Source: Paenibacillus sp. SC116 (GTDB lineage Bacteria; Bacillota; Bacilli; Paenibacillales; Paenibacillaceae). From it: DNA of 64,000 nt. Below are positions 46,773 through 57,168 of this stretch, in pieces. The notes below the pieces were generated by a model. That model did not search any database, had not been told where the DNA came from, and saw only the letters and a program-made list of their open reading frames with translations. Numbering within the stretch: position 1 is the first letter of the stretch; every line of letters begins with the position of its first letter. The stretch spans positions 1 through 64,000 of the forward strand of contig NZ_JANIOF010000003.1 in the NCBI RefSeq assembly GCF_024733555.1, written 5' to 3'. The translations under genes and the position numbers were made by a program.

Positions 46773-46863
46773 TGAAGCAAAGCTAAAGGGCCCTTGAACC
46801 TATAGGTATATGCTTTGCTTATATAGATTATGTTACAATATATAAATACTAATTTATTGTTAA

Positions 46864-48168
<1,305 letters not shown>

Positions 48169-48201
48169 GGTGCTGCCGCGTTAGTGGCGCATTTCTAAAT
48201 A

Positions 48202-48258
48202 ATAAGGGGCTGTCCCACAAGCAGAGTGATCTGCTTGTAGGGATAGCCCCTTATTTTT
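48202..48258 (+). terminator. terminator of the glycolytic operon
   Basis: Long stem: AAGGGGCTGTCCC pairs with GGGATAGCCCCTT, continued inside by ACAAGCAG/CTGCTTGT; followed by ATTTTTG. 35 bp after eno. Confidence 0.9.
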
Positions 48259-48359
48259 GTATACATGACGTTTCATTCATGTACTTTTTTCAGTTGTGGC
48301 CTAAACGTCGAGTTGGGTTATCAGGCGAGATAGCTTAGTTGCTCTTATCTGTTACATGG

Positions 48360-49055
48360 CTATCTTCGTTCTATCGTTGGTTGTTTATTTAGATACTCAA
48401 TGAGACGACGTTGACGACTGGTGGCACCTGCAACGATAATGCCCAATCCGTATTGCTTCGCCACATGATAATAAGACAATGGTAGCTCTGTCTGATGGAG
48501 GAAATCTTCTACGGCTGTTAGCACACCATTGCGTGGCCCGCCTTCACTAATAGCATTGCAGAAGGATGCGTTCATTCCATCTTGCGTAAGTTGAGATTGT
48601 CCACGCTTTACACCAAGATGGGCATATTTATGACGGAATGGGTCTGGTATCGTCTCAGGGAAATAATACATATCTCTACGCGCATAGGGCCATTCAACGT
48701 CATGAAACAGAACGACAGGAAACGGGTCCATCTTAGTCAGCAATTGAAGCTCATTATAGACCGTGTACCAGTTATGATCGCCATCAATAAGCACAACATC
48801 GCAATGTTCGATCTTTGGAAGTGCATTCAAGCTTATATCTAAAATTGGCTGAAATCGTTCTCCGTGTTGTTCTTGTACAGCTTGGACATCGAACATGGGG
48901 GATGGATCGATAATCGTAAGACGACGGCGGCTAAATGAAATATAGCGCAGCAAATTGTGCGTATTCCATCCTTGGGCACTGCCAATTTCCACAATGTGAC
49001 GCGGTCGGAGAAGACGAAGTATCGGATGTATATATCCTTCCCAGAAATATTTCAT
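48360..49055 (-). CDS. class I SAM-dependent methyltransferase-like protein
   Basis: 231 residues, cytosolic. Motif I IVEIGSAQGWNTHNLL (~20-35) with the acidic end of strand 2 at LTIIDPS; VVLIDGDHNWYTVYNEL (~93-109) is the motif IV/V region typical of the Methyltransf_24 type (sugar or small-molecule methylases in polysaccharide clusters). SD AGGAGG. Neighbours give no hint of the substrate. Confidence 0.75.
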   Translation of the reverse strand: MKYFWEGYIHPILRLLRPRHIVEIGSAQGWNTHNLLRYISFSRRRLTIIDPSPMFDVQAVQEQHGERFQPILDISLNALPKIEHCDVVLIDGDHNWYTVYNELQLLTKMDPFPVVLFHDVEWPYARRDMYYFPETIPDPFRHKYAHLGVKRGQSQLTQDGMNASFCNAISEGGPRNGVLTAVEDFLHQTELPLSYYHVAKQYGLGIIVAGATSRQRRLIEYLNKQPTIERR

Positions 49056-49204
49056 GTCACAGCCTCCTTCTCCTAATGATGAATACCATAAAACCTATAA
49101 AGCAGGTGCGGATATACGTTAAATTTCGCATTACGAAATATCGTATGTTGGAATTCATTCATTGGTGTAAAAGAGGGCTGGAGGTATGGCGCTGTATAAA
49201 TTAC

Positions 49205-49228
49205 AACCCCCACAGGCAATTGTGAGGG
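49205..49228 (-). terminator. weak terminator after the exosporium-like gene
   Basis: Minus strand: CCCTCACA/TGTGGGGG stem (one G-T pair), 6-base loop, then TTGTAATTT. 57 bp beyond the stop codon. Confidence 0.4.
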
Positions 49229-49284
49229 CGTATGGCATTGATACATGGATATGTCGACTAAAGACTACAAGAAACCATTCTTAT

Positions 49285-49722
49285 TTAACTGCTAGTTTTA
49301 ACAGCCAGCCCACTAAATGAAATTGGACCAACCACATCAGCTCTCGTATTAGCAGTTTGATTTTCTGCGGTTACTGTGTATACATGGCTGCCTGCTGGTA
49401 CATTTCTATTGATGGCCTGGAAAGTGACGACATAATTTTGTTCAGAACCAGATGATTCAATGCCTTGCACCGTATTAAATATTTCATTTCCATCGCGGAA
49501 GATTCTAAAGAGGACTTGAGCGATGCCAGTAACCCCTCTAACACCGACAGTTGCTACTAATTCAACCCGATTAGGTTGAGCATTAGCAGATGGGATTCGA
49601 AGTCTTATTGAAGCTAGACTAGATCTTGCTGGTGAACGTCTGATAATAGTGGAACTTCCTAAGTTGAATCTGCTTCGCGGTTGGGAGGTGGCTTTATCCA
49701 GAATACGTACCAGTGCAATCAA
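49285..49722 (-). CDS. exosporium protein C-like small protein
   Basis: About 142-145 residues, no signal peptide, rich in Val/Ser/Arg/Asn, predicted all-beta. NRVELVATVGVRGVTGIAQVLFRIFRDGNEIF followed by VPAGSHVYTVTAENQT and VVGPISFSGLAV resembles what I recall of Bacillus exosporium protein C family members. The start is odd: no ATG exists near the SD. TTG 49722 directly abuts GAGGAG; the in-frame CTG at 49713 has ideal 9-base spacing and would give MVRILDKATSQPRSRFNLG. A SigK/SigE-like -10 lies just upstream, fitting a late mother-cell gene. The family call is moderate. Confidence 0.5.
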   Translation of the reverse strand: MIALVRILDKATSQPRSRFNLGSSTIIRRSPARSSLASIRLRIPSANAQPNRVELVATVGVRGVTGIAQVLFRIFRDGNEIFNTVQGIESSGSEQNYVVTFQAINRNVPAGSHVYTVTAENQTANTRADVVGPISFSGLAVKTSS

Positions 49723-49742
49723 CTCCTCTGATTTGATAACTA

Positions 49743-49751
49743 TAAATTATG
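49743..49751 (-). promoter_or_regulatory. mother-cell sigma (SigK/SigE) -10-like box
   Basis: Minus strand CATAATTTA matches CATANNNTA. A -35 'AC' element is present but at shorter than usual spacing, so the assignment is tentative. It ends 15 bp before the SD of the exosporium-like gene. Confidence 0.4.
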
Positions 49752-49866
49752 TTAGAAAAGAAGGAGTGATTGGGCGCTGATAAAACAGGCTTGCTTCAAT
49801 AGTAAACAATAAAGTTGAAGTTGCCTTTATGGATGTTTATGTATAAAATAATAAAAACCACTATTG

Positions 49867-49875
49867 TGCTATAAT
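49867..49875 (+). promoter_or_regulatory. extended -10 promoter of the padR-like gene
   Basis: TGCTATAAT: TG, one base, consensus TATAAT, 46 bp before the ATG at 49921. Confidence 0.5.
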
Positions 49876-49920
49876 TACTACTGAACGATAATGGTATCTC
49901 GAATGAGGTTGGAGAAGCAT

Positions 49921-50253
49921 ATGAAGGAAATTATTCAATTCAAAAAGGGTGTGCTTGGTTTATGTGCCATGCTGCTTATCCAAGAGCGGGATCGATATGG
50001 GTTTGAGCTAGCGCAAACAATATCCAAGCATGTAGAAGTAGCAGAAGGAGCTATTTATCCGGTATTGCGTCGACTTGTTGCAGACGGTCATTGCTCAACT
50101 TATTTACAGGAATCAACCGAAGGGCCGCCGCGCAAATATTATCGTCTTACGCCAGAGGGTAAGTCTTATATGGAACAGCTTGTCCGTGAATGGGGAGTAT
50201 TTGTATCCAATATTAATGGGTTGATCGAATCATACGAGACGGAGGTTGAATGA
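49921..50253 (+). CDS. PadR-family transcriptional regulator
   Basis: 110 residues; ATG 49921 with GGAG 7 bases upstream preferred over ATG 49891. Winged HTH: FKKGVLGLCAMLLIQERDRYGFELAQTI, VAEGAIYPVLRRLVADGHCSTYLQES, GPPRKYYRLTPEGKSYM are textbook PadR. Its stop overlaps the start of the HAAS-domain membrane protein (ATGA), a pairing seen widely in Firmicutes, where the PadR protein controls its own operon in response to the membrane partner or cell-wall stress. Confidence 0.92.
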   Translation: MKEIIQFKKGVLGLCAMLLIQERDRYGFELAQTISKHVEVAEGAIYPVLRRLVADGHCSTYLQESTEGPPRKYYRLTPEGKSYMEQLVREWGVFVSNINGLIESYETEVE

Positions 50254-51572
50254 TGAACAGGCAAGAGTATTTGGCATTGTTACGATTCTATTCTCAACAG
50301 TTGGCACCAGAGGTGCAGTCTGATCTTCTATCTGAAGTGGAGGCTCATTTTATATACGGTGAGCAGCAGGGCAAGACGGAAGAGCAAATAGCGGAGGAGC
50401 TTGGCGATCCGATTGAAATGGCGAAGGAAACAGTAGGTCCGGGTTACAAGGCACCAGACTTATCTGCCTTTCAAGAAATGAATCGAACGGACGAACCACA
50501 GAATCACTATTATTCATATCCTAATTATTCTGGTCATTCTGAAGCGGAGTACCCTTATGAAAGCCCTGGCCAGCCTAAAGCTAAGAAATCGTTACTTGCG
50601 CTCTTATCGGCGTTTACCCTTATTGTGGTAGGAGGGGGTCTGTTGGTTTCAATCGGTATTGCCCAGTTTATAGGTGGGTCTGATGAAAAAATGGTTGTTT
50701 CATCAACAGTAGGATCGATACTTGATGATGTGGATAAGCAATTAGAAGACTTGGAAGATGTAGTGAATATGGAAGATATAGAAGATATCGTAGAGGCTTC
50801 AACATCTTTCGCTTGGGATCAAGAGGGTCATGACTTCGAAGGAAGCAATTATGAAGGCGTCATCCGTATGGGAGATTCGTCAGCATGGAAGGATCTTATT
50901 ATTGAAACGGATCTCGGTGAATTGGACATCCAGTTCAAACAAGGTGATCGCAATGAGATCGCTTGGAAGGCTTTTACTTCCCCTAAAGTAGGAGAGCGTA
51001 TGCAAGCTGCCCAACTTAAAGGAGAACAAGTCATTTTTGATCTGGATGATTCAGGAATGTATGATGATTATCGTTATTCTTTTGTTGTCACGTTGCAGGA
51101 CGATGTTGAGCTCCGTAAGCTTCAGCTTGAACAGGAGTTAGGCGAGATTAATCTGAATGGTGGTAAGTTCGAGAAAGTTGAGCTCCATATGGATAGCGGG
51201 GTATTGCATGCCAGCGATATCGTCAGTCGTTTCATGAACGTAGAGTTAGACAATGGCTCCACCCAAATAGAGAGAGTCGATTCCCCGATTAAGCTAGAGT
51301 CTGATAATGGTGAAATAAAAATTTTGGAAACGACACAGCCTGTAGATATTGAGCTTGATCTAGGTAATGCCAATATTGTAATGAAACAACCACATGATGT
51401 AGATGTAAAGACGAATATGGGTATGATTGAGGTTGAAGTTCCACAGGGAGCTAAAGGGAAATATGAAGTTAAATCGGGTTTGGGTAATGTGGAAGTTCCT
51501 ACATCAGACGATAATGGAACATTCCGTGTGAACGCCAAAACAGATGCAGGGACGATTATTGTAAAAGAGTAA
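50250..51572 (+). CDS. HAAS-domain membrane protein with DUF4097 beta-helix
   Basis: 440 residues. ~1-70: HAAS/DUF1700 domain (MNRQEYLALLRFYSQQL, EVEAHFIYGEQQGKTEEQIAEELGDP); ~75-110: Tyr/Pro/Ser-rich linker; one membrane helix ~114-137 (LLALLSAFTLIVVGGGLLVSIGIAQFIGG); then an acidic coiled stretch and a repetitive beta region (~205-440) of DUF4097 type, e.g. KLQLEQELGEINLNGGKF. The outer part probably folds as a right-handed beta-helix outside the membrane. Coupled to the PadR gene; role unknown, likely envelope-stress sensing. Confidence 0.85.
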   Translation: MMNRQEYLALLRFYSQQLAPEVQSDLLSEVEAHFIYGEQQGKTEEQIAEELGDPIEMAKETVGPGYKAPDLSAFQEMNRTDEPQNHYYSYPNYSGHSEAEYPYESPGQPKAKKSLLALLSAFTLIVVGGGLLVSIGIAQFIGGSDEKMVVSSTVGSILDDVDKQLEDLEDVVNMEDIEDIVEASTSFAWDQEGHDFEGSNYEGVIRMGDSSAWKDLIIETDLGELDIQFKQGDRNEIAWKAFTSPKVGERMQAAQLKGEQVIFDLDDSGMYDDYRYSFVVTLQDDVELRKLQLEQELGEINLNGGKFEKVELHMDSGVLHASDIVSRFMNVELDNGSTQIERVDSPIKLESDNGEIKILETTQPVDIELDLGNANIVMKQPHDVDVKTNMGMIEVEVPQGAKGKYEVKSGLGNVEVPTSDDNGTFRVNAKTDAGTIIVKE

Positions 51573-51730
51573 GTTGGAATTATGGGATACATATTATAAC
51601 CAAGCATGCGGAATGTATGGACAAATTGCTTCCATTTTGTAATGATACGTTTATGATAAATACACACCTAGCCATGGTGTGCCTGATACAGCTCACAATT
51701 TGAATACATGATTGAAGGGACGAACGAAAC

Positions 51731-52564
51731 ATGGCAGCAATGAAACCAATTCGTAAAGTATTAACATTAGCAGGTTCTGATACGAGCGGTGGCGCAGGTA
51801 TCCAAGCCGACTTGAAAACATTCCAGGAGCGCGGCGTATTTGGAATGACCGCTCTAACAACGGTTGTAACGATGGATCCAGACAAAGAATGGGCGCATGG
51901 TGTGTTTCCTATCGCACTATCGACAGTGGAAGAACAGTTGAAAACGATCCTTTCCATTGGTGTAGACGGCATGAAAACAGGAATGCTTGGATCCATCGAC
52001 ATTATTGAGCTTGCGGCACGTATTATTGAAAAGCACAATATTCCTAACGTTGTTGTTGATCCGGTTATGATCTGTAAGGGTCAAGATGAGGCTCTGCACC
52101 CAGAGACAAATGATGCATTGCGTGATATTCTCGTACCTAAGGCTACGGTTGTAACGCCAAACTTGTTTGAAGCGGCTCAATTAGCAGGTACAGCGCCGAT
52201 CAAATCATTAGATGATATGAAGCAAGCTGCGGCACGTATTCAAGAACTTGGTGCGAAATACGTTGTGGTGAAGGGCGGATCGAAGATTGGTCTACCAACT
52301 TCTGTAGACGTTGTATATGATGGCAGCACATTTGAAATTCTTGAAGCAGATCGTATCGAAACGACGTATACGCACGGTGCTGGCTGCACATACTCTGCAG
52401 CAATTGCAGCGGAATTGGCTAAGGGCTTCACGGTACAAGAGAGTATGGTAACTGCGAAGCGCTTCATTACGGAAGCTATTCGTCATTCCTTCGCACTTAA
52501 TCAATACGTTGGGCCTTTGCGTCACAATGCATTGCGTTTGACAGAGCACGGAGAAGAGCAATAA
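51731..52564 (+). CDS. pdxK: pyridoxal/hydroxymethylpyrimidine kinase (PdxK/ThiD2 type)
   Basis: Ribokinase-fold kinase, 277 residues: LTLAGSDTSGGAGIQADLKTFQ (8-30), VVDPVMICKGQDE, TPNLFEAAQLAG and anion hole/catalytic THGAGCTYSAAI, where the Cys is characteristic of the Bacillus PdxK that acts on pyridoxal and HMP. Very close in layout to B. subtilis PdxK. No thi genes are adjacent, so salvage of vitamin B6 is the more likely main job. Confidence 0.88.
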   Translation: MAAMKPIRKVLTLAGSDTSGGAGIQADLKTFQERGVFGMTALTTVVTMDPDKEWAHGVFPIALSTVEEQLKTILSIGVDGMKTGMLGSIDIIELAARIIEKHNIPNVVVDPVMICKGQDEALHPETNDALRDILVPKATVVTPNLFEAAQLAGTAPIKSLDDMKQAAARIQELGAKYVVVKGGSKIGLPTSVDVVYDGSTFEILEADRIETTYTHGAGCTYSAAIAAELAKGFTVQESMVTAKRFITEAIRHSFALNQYVGPLRHNALRLTEHGEEQ

Positions 52565-52762
52565 GAGATGTGTAACAATAGGCAGTAAGACGCATGTAGA
52601 AGCAGTAGCAATCATTTTAACTAAGTATCTTAGAGAAGGAGACAAGCTTCCAAGCTTCAGCGCTTGTAACCCTTTGAAGGATATGGTACAATAATAATAC
52701 TGTTTTTATAGGCTTATCTCTTTCGAAATACGATGTGATAGGCAACCCTAGGAGGTGGAAGC

Positions 52763-52999
52763 ATGGAAGGATTTTTGACTGTATTGCTTGTTATTTTTTC
52801 GATCGGATTGATTTGCACGGTACTTCTGCAACAAGGGAAGAGTGCGGGTCTAGCGGGCGCCATCTCCGGCGGTGCGGAACATTTATTTGGAAAGACGAAA
52901 GCACGCGGAGCTGAGCTGTTCTTGCAGCGTCTAACAATGGGATTGGCAGCTGGATTCTTTATTTTGTCCCTTGTCGTTGCTTATTTCATGAAGAACTAA
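52763..52999 (+). CDS. secG: preprotein translocase subunit SecG
   Basis: 78 residues, two membrane helices (EGFLTVLLVIFSIGLICTVLLQQ and MGLAAGFFILSLVVAYFM) around the conserved QQGKSAGLAGAISGGAEHLFG. SD AGGAGGTGG. Upstream of rnr, as usual in Firmicutes. Confidence 0.96.
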   Translation: MEGFLTVLLVIFSIGLICTVLLQQGKSAGLAGAISGGAEHLFGKTKARGAELFLQRLTMGLAAGFFILSLVVAYFMKN

Positions 53000-53014
53000 T
53001 ACATGACATATAAG

Positions 53015-53051
53015 AAACCTTAATCCGATCAGAACGGGTTAAGGTTTTTTT
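53015..53051 (+). terminator. terminator of secG
   Basis: AACCTTAA/TTAAGGTT stem extended by CC/GG, then seven T. Confidence 0.85.
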
Positions 53052-53403
53052 GTGCTATAGAAGGTTATGAAGGCGAAGGCGTTAACGAAGGATTGCTTGT
53101 AAGAAAATAATGAGTGATTGAATTATTAATCAATTATAATAGAATTGATTTAATCCCTAGAATGTATGGTGCCGTGAATGAATGGGCATAATCATTTCAG
53201 TTACGTGTGCCATTAGCACTAGGGGTATTTTAATTGCTGCATCAATAAGTGAAGTAAAATACGTTAGTTAAATGATCCCGTGCATTCGTCTTTTTATAAG
53301 CTTTATACCATTCGCCGGGATGGCTGTATTTGATTTCGTGTATACTAGGTTATATATGAATATACTTGTGGAAGTTGATGGAGTAAGTGTGAGGTGACAA
53401 CAG
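53052..53403. other. intergenic secG-rnr
   Basis: AT-rich 350 bp with no ORF with an SD. A TATACT box at ~53340 could be the rnr -10 but lacks a well-spaced -35. Nothing else recognised. Confidence 0.4.
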
Positions 53404-56400
53404 ATGATAACGGCACAGCAAATTTTAGAATTTATGCAGGAAACAGCATACAAACCGATGACGTATCAGGAGCTGGAGAAGCATTTTGAAATTGAAGATG
53501 CTCAGGAATTTAAGGCTTTTCTGAAGACGTTGAATGAACTGGAACATTCCGGACATATCATTCGTACGCGTACAGATCGCTATGGGGTACCAGAACGAAT
53601 GAATCTGCTGCGCGGCCGTTTGCAGGCCCATGCAAAAGGATTCGGGTTTTTAATTCCAGAAGAGACAGGCCATCCGGACGTATATATTCATGCGAATGAT
53701 CTTCAGTCCGCGATGAATGGAGATACCATCCTTGTTCGTGTGACGAACAAAGGTCATGATGGTGCACGTTTGGAAGGGGAAATTGTCCGTATTGTAAAAC
53801 GGGCAGTGGAGCAAGTTGTAGGTGTATTTCAGAACCATGAGTCATTTGGTTTCGTGGTACCTGATGATCGTCGAATCAATCGCGACATCTTTATTGCCCG
53901 TGAGGCGATGGCAGGAGCGGTAAGTGGACAGAAGGTAGTTGTCCGTATTGTAAGCTATCCAGAGGGGCGTACAGCGGCACAAGGGGAAGTCATAGAAGTA
54001 CTTGGACACAAAAATGATCCAGGTGTGGACATTCTATCCGTTATTCGCAAGCATCAGCTGCCAGAGGCATTCCCTGATGAAGTAATGGCAGAGGCGGAAG
54101 CGGTGCCAGATTCCATTTCAGAAGAGGAAATTATTAGCCAAGGTCGTCGGGATTTACGGGGTTTCAATATTGTGACGATTGACGGTGAAGATGCAAAGGA
54201 CTTAGATGACGCTGTTTATGTGGAGCGTCTAGAGAACGGAAACTATAAGCTGGGCGTACACATTGCTGATGTAGGCTACTATGTGCCAGAAGGCTCTGCC
54301 TTAGATCGTGAAGCATTTGCGCGCGGCTGCAGTGTGTATCTCGTTGATCGTGTTATTCCGATGCTGCCGCATCGATTATCCAACGGGATTTGCTCCTTGC
54401 ATCCGCATGTGGATCGCTTAACGCTGTCCTGTGAGATGGAATTTGACGCACAAGGAAAAGTGGTTCGGCATGATATTTTCCCGAGTGTAATTCGCTCAGT
54501 GGAGCGGATGACCTATAATAACGTCCGTAAAATTGTTGAGGACGAGGATCCAGAACTGTGTGAACGTTATTCCTACCTTGTCGATAACTTCATGTTAATG
54601 AAGGAATTGGCGATGAAGCTGCGCGGCAAGCGTATGGGTCGCGGTGCAATCGACTTCGACTTCCAAGAGTCGAAGGTCATTGTAGACGAGGAAGGCAAGG
54701 CAGTAGATATTATCAAGCGTGAACGTTCGATCGCAGAGCAAATTATCGAAGAGTTCATGCTTGCGGCGAATGAGACGGTAGCTGAGCATTTCCATTGGCT
54801 GCGCGTACCGTTCCTGTACCGAATCCATGAAGATCCGGACAGTGAGAAGTTGTTGACGTTTATGTCGTTCGCAGCGAACTTTGGTTATGCGGTACGTGGT
54901 AAAGGTAATTCCGTTCATCCGCGAGCGCTTCAGTCGTTATTGGAGGAGATCCAAGGAACGCGTGAGCAGACGGTTATTAGCACGATGATGCTTCGTTCGA
55001 TGAGACAAGCGAAGTATGACGCGGAAAGCACAGGTCATTTTGGCTTGGCAGCGGAATACTATTCCCACTTCACATCACCGATTCGTCGCTATCCTGACTT
55101 GGTGATTCATCGTGTTATTCGTGAGGTAGCCGACAATGGAGGATCTTTGACGGAGAAGCGGCATGAGCAGTTGCATGCACGCATGCCTGAAATTGCTCAG
55201 CAATCATCCGAGCGCGAGCGGGTTGCGGTAGACGCAGAGCGTGATACAGAGCAGTTGAAGAAGGCGGAGTTCATGCTGGATAAGGTCGGAGAAGAGTTCG
55301 ACGGAATCATTAGCAGTGTAACGAACTTCGGTATGTTTATTGAGCTGGAAAATACGGTGGAGGGTCTAATCCGTTTGAGCGATTTGTCGGATGACTACTA
55401 CCATTTCCATGAACAGCATATGATGCTGCTTGGTGAGCGGACAGCCCGAATGTTCCGTATCGGAGACGAAATACGGATTGTGGTTGCAAACGTCAATATG
55501 GAGGATCATACGATTGACTTTGCGCTAGTAGGTCAAGCTCAACGTTTTGGTAGCGGGCGCCAAGGTCGTGAATTCGGCTTCGAGCGCAAGAAGCACGGAC
55601 GCGGCGAGAGTCGTGATGCGGGGCGTGGCGGACGCGAGTCAGGCCGCGGTGGACAAGGCAGCCGTGGAGATAGAGCTGGCAGCGGCGGACAAGGTGGCCG
55701 CGGCGGAGACGCAAGAGGCGGACGCAGAGGTCGCGGTGACGAAGCGCGCGGCGGCGCAGCGAGGGATGGACGCCAAGGTCGAGATGGCGGAGCTAACGTA
55801 GGCCGTGGCGATCGTCGTGACGCAGGTCGTGGTGGACAAGGCATTCGTGGAGATAGAGCTAGCAGTGGCGGGCAAGGTGGCCGCGGCGGCGAAGCACGCG
55901 GTGGAGCGGCAAGAGATGGACGCCGCGGACGCGATGGCGGAGTTTACGGTGGTGGTCGTGGCGATCGTCATGATGCAGGCCGTGGTGGTCAAGGACAGGG
56001 ACAAGGCGGACGCAACGAACGCTTTGGACGCGGTGATGATCCACGCGGAGGAAAAGGCCGTCGCGACCGCAATGATGGTCGAGATGGTCGTCTGCACGAT
56101 TTCAATTCGGGTAATGGACGGAAAGACGGACATGGAGCATCTGAGCTGGATAATCAGGGAGGACGCTTCTTGTATGCTGGTGCTTCCCCTCAACAAGGTG
56201 GATCTGGTCACGATGCTGGACGTCACAGTAATCAAGATGGATTCGATTCGTGGGGTTCAAGTAATCAAGATGGAAGACAGCAGAACCATGAAGAAAGCGG
56301 CGTAAGACGTGATGAAGAGGTATGGTATAACCAAGGGGAATGGCGTGATCGCAATAAGCGTGGCCGCAACCGTCGCGATAGAAACGAGTCGGATAATAAC

Positions 56401-56862
56401 CCTTATGCTAGACCATCTCAGCGTCAACGCGGTCAGGGCGGCATTACCTTCGGCAGCAATGAAGCGGGTGCTCGCGACAATGGGCGTAAGGAAAGAACAG
56501 ATGCCAATGATAATGCGAACTGGGTAGATCGCCTTGTGAAAGATGCTGAGCGTGAGTCTGGCAGCAATCGTTTTGATTTTGGATCTGGCAAGGGCGGATA
56601 TGGTCGTTCTCGGGGCCCCTCTTCAGCTGGCCGAGAGGGCGGTAGAGACTCCAGCTTCGACCGAGGTGGCGATTACCGTTCGGGTCGCGGTCAATTAGGC
56701 GGCGGCAAGCGCGGTAAACGCAGTATATCTGAAAGTGGTGTGTTCGTCGGTGAGGATTCACCTCAAGCCGCACGCAATCGTTCTGGTGATGCAGAGCAGG
56801 CAGCGCATAAGCGCGGCAAGTCGAAGAACAACACTGCAAAGTTCGTGCGTAAGAAACGATAG
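53404..56862 (+). CDS. rnr: ribonuclease R with a ~440-residue Arg/Gly-rich disordered tail
   Basis: 3'-5' exoribonuclease for structured RNA, working with tmRNA-SmpB on stalled mRNA. N-terminal HTH (~5-60), cold-shock domains (~70-220, e.g. GRLQAHAKGFGFLIPE, FQNHESFGFVVPD), RNB catalytic domain (TIDGEDAKDLDDAVYVE; SPIRRYPDLVIHR), S1 domain (~635-710). B. subtilis RNase R stops soon after S1 (~780 residues); here the frame continues to 1152. The tail is built of RGG, GRG, RDG and GGQGG units with many Asp/Arg, holds an internal tandem duplication, and ends KNNTAKFVRKKR. The frame is open throughout with protein-like periodicity. SD GAGGTG. smpB and ssrA lie 1.4-2 kb downstream. Confidence 0.93.
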   Translation: MITAQQILEFMQETAYKPMTYQELEKHFEIEDAQEFKAFLKTLNELEHSGHIIRTRTDRYGVPERMNLLRGRLQAHAKGFGFLIPEETGHPDVYIHANDLQSAMNGDTILVRVTNKGHDGARLEGEIVRIVKRAVEQVVGVFQNHESFGFVVPDDRRINRDIFIAREAMAGAVSGQKVVVRIVSYPEGRTAAQGEVIEVLGHKNDPGVDILSVIRKHQLPEAFPDEVMAEAEAVPDSISEEEIISQGRRDLRGFNIVTIDGEDAKDLDDAVYVERLENGNYKLGVHIADVGYYVPEGSALDREAFARGCSVYLVDRVIPMLPHRLSNGICSLHPHVDRLTLSCEMEFDAQGKVVRHDIFPSVIRSVERMTYNNVRKIVEDEDPELCERYSYLVDNFMLMKELAMKLRGKRMGRGAIDFDFQESKVIVDEEGKAVDIIKRERSIAEQIIEEFMLAANETVAEHFHWLRVPFLYRIHEDPDSEKLLTFMSFAANFGYAVRGKGNSVHPRALQSLLEEIQGTREQTVISTMMLRSMRQAKYDAESTGHFGLAAEYYSHFTSPIRRYPDLVIHRVIREVADNGGSLTEKRHEQLHARMPEIAQQSSERERVAVDAERDTEQLKKAEFMLDKVGEEFDGIISSVTNFGMFIELENTVEGLIRLSDLSDDYYHFHEQHMMLLGERTARMFRIGDEIRIVVANVNMEDHTIDFALVGQAQRFGSGRQGREFGFERKKHGRGESRDAGRGGRESGRGGQGSRGDRAGSGGQGGRGGDARGGRRGRGDEARGGAARDGRQGRDGGANVGRGDRRDAGRGGQGIRGDRASSGGQGGRGGEARGGAARDGRRGRDGGVYGGGRGDRHDAGRGGQGQGQGGRNERFGRGDDPRGGKGRRDRNDGRDGRLHDFNSGNGRKDGHGASELDNQGGRFLYAGASPQQGGSGHDAGRHSNQDGFDSWGSSNQDGRQQNHEESGVRRDEEVWYNQGEWRDRNKRGRNRRDRNESDNNPYARPSQRQRGQGGITFGSNEAGARDNGRKERTDANDNANWVDRLVKDAERESGSNRFDFGSGKGGYGRSRGPSSAGREGGRDSSFDRGGDYRSGRGQLGGGKRGKRSISESGVFVGEDSPQAARNRSGDAEQAAHKRGKSKNNTAKFVRKKR
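55648..55995 (+). repeat. tandem imperfect duplication inside the rnr tail (183-bp unit)
   Basis: The segment starting GGTGGACAAGGC at 55648 recurs at 55831, an offset of 183 bp (61 codons), with the same order of blocks (GDRA.SGGQGGRGG, ARGGAARDGR.GRDGG, RGDR.DAGRGGQG). Reading frame is kept. Confidence 0.8.
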
Positions 56863-56940
56863 AAAGTATCTTGATTAGATTGATGCAGATTATTTTTGGG
56901 TATATAGTTAGCGAGCTTAAGTAATAAGATGATTGATGTG

Positions 56941-56986
56941 AAGAACCTTCTGTTCCACCTCTGTCGTGGTTTCGAAGGTTCTTTGC
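56941..56986 (+). terminator. terminator of rnr
   Basis: Perfect 10-bp stem AAGAACCTTC/GAAGGTTCTT with a 23-base loop and short T tail, 78 bp after the rnr stop. Confidence 0.65.
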
Positions 56987-57168
56987 ATATCGTTATAGGC
57001 TTTTCGTGCATGCAGGAAATACAATGAAAATGTTGAAAGTCTTATGAACGAAACTTATCAGGTACAAAGTAATACAGGTGCTAAATAATTAAATGGATTA
57101 ATCATCACGATAATATATATAAATGCAATCATACATATAATATGAGTTAGAAAAGGAGCGATGCAGCA

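Noticed and set aside
55560..56100. CRISPR-like repeats
   Set aside because: The repetitive DNA is in frame inside rnr, has no uniform spacer length and encodes Arg/Gly-rich protein.
55547..56305. Plus-strand frames overlapping the rnr tail in another frame
   Set aside because: Ala/Val/Glu-rich products of the GC-rich repeat read out of frame; the in-frame RGG-type tail continues unbroken from RNase R.
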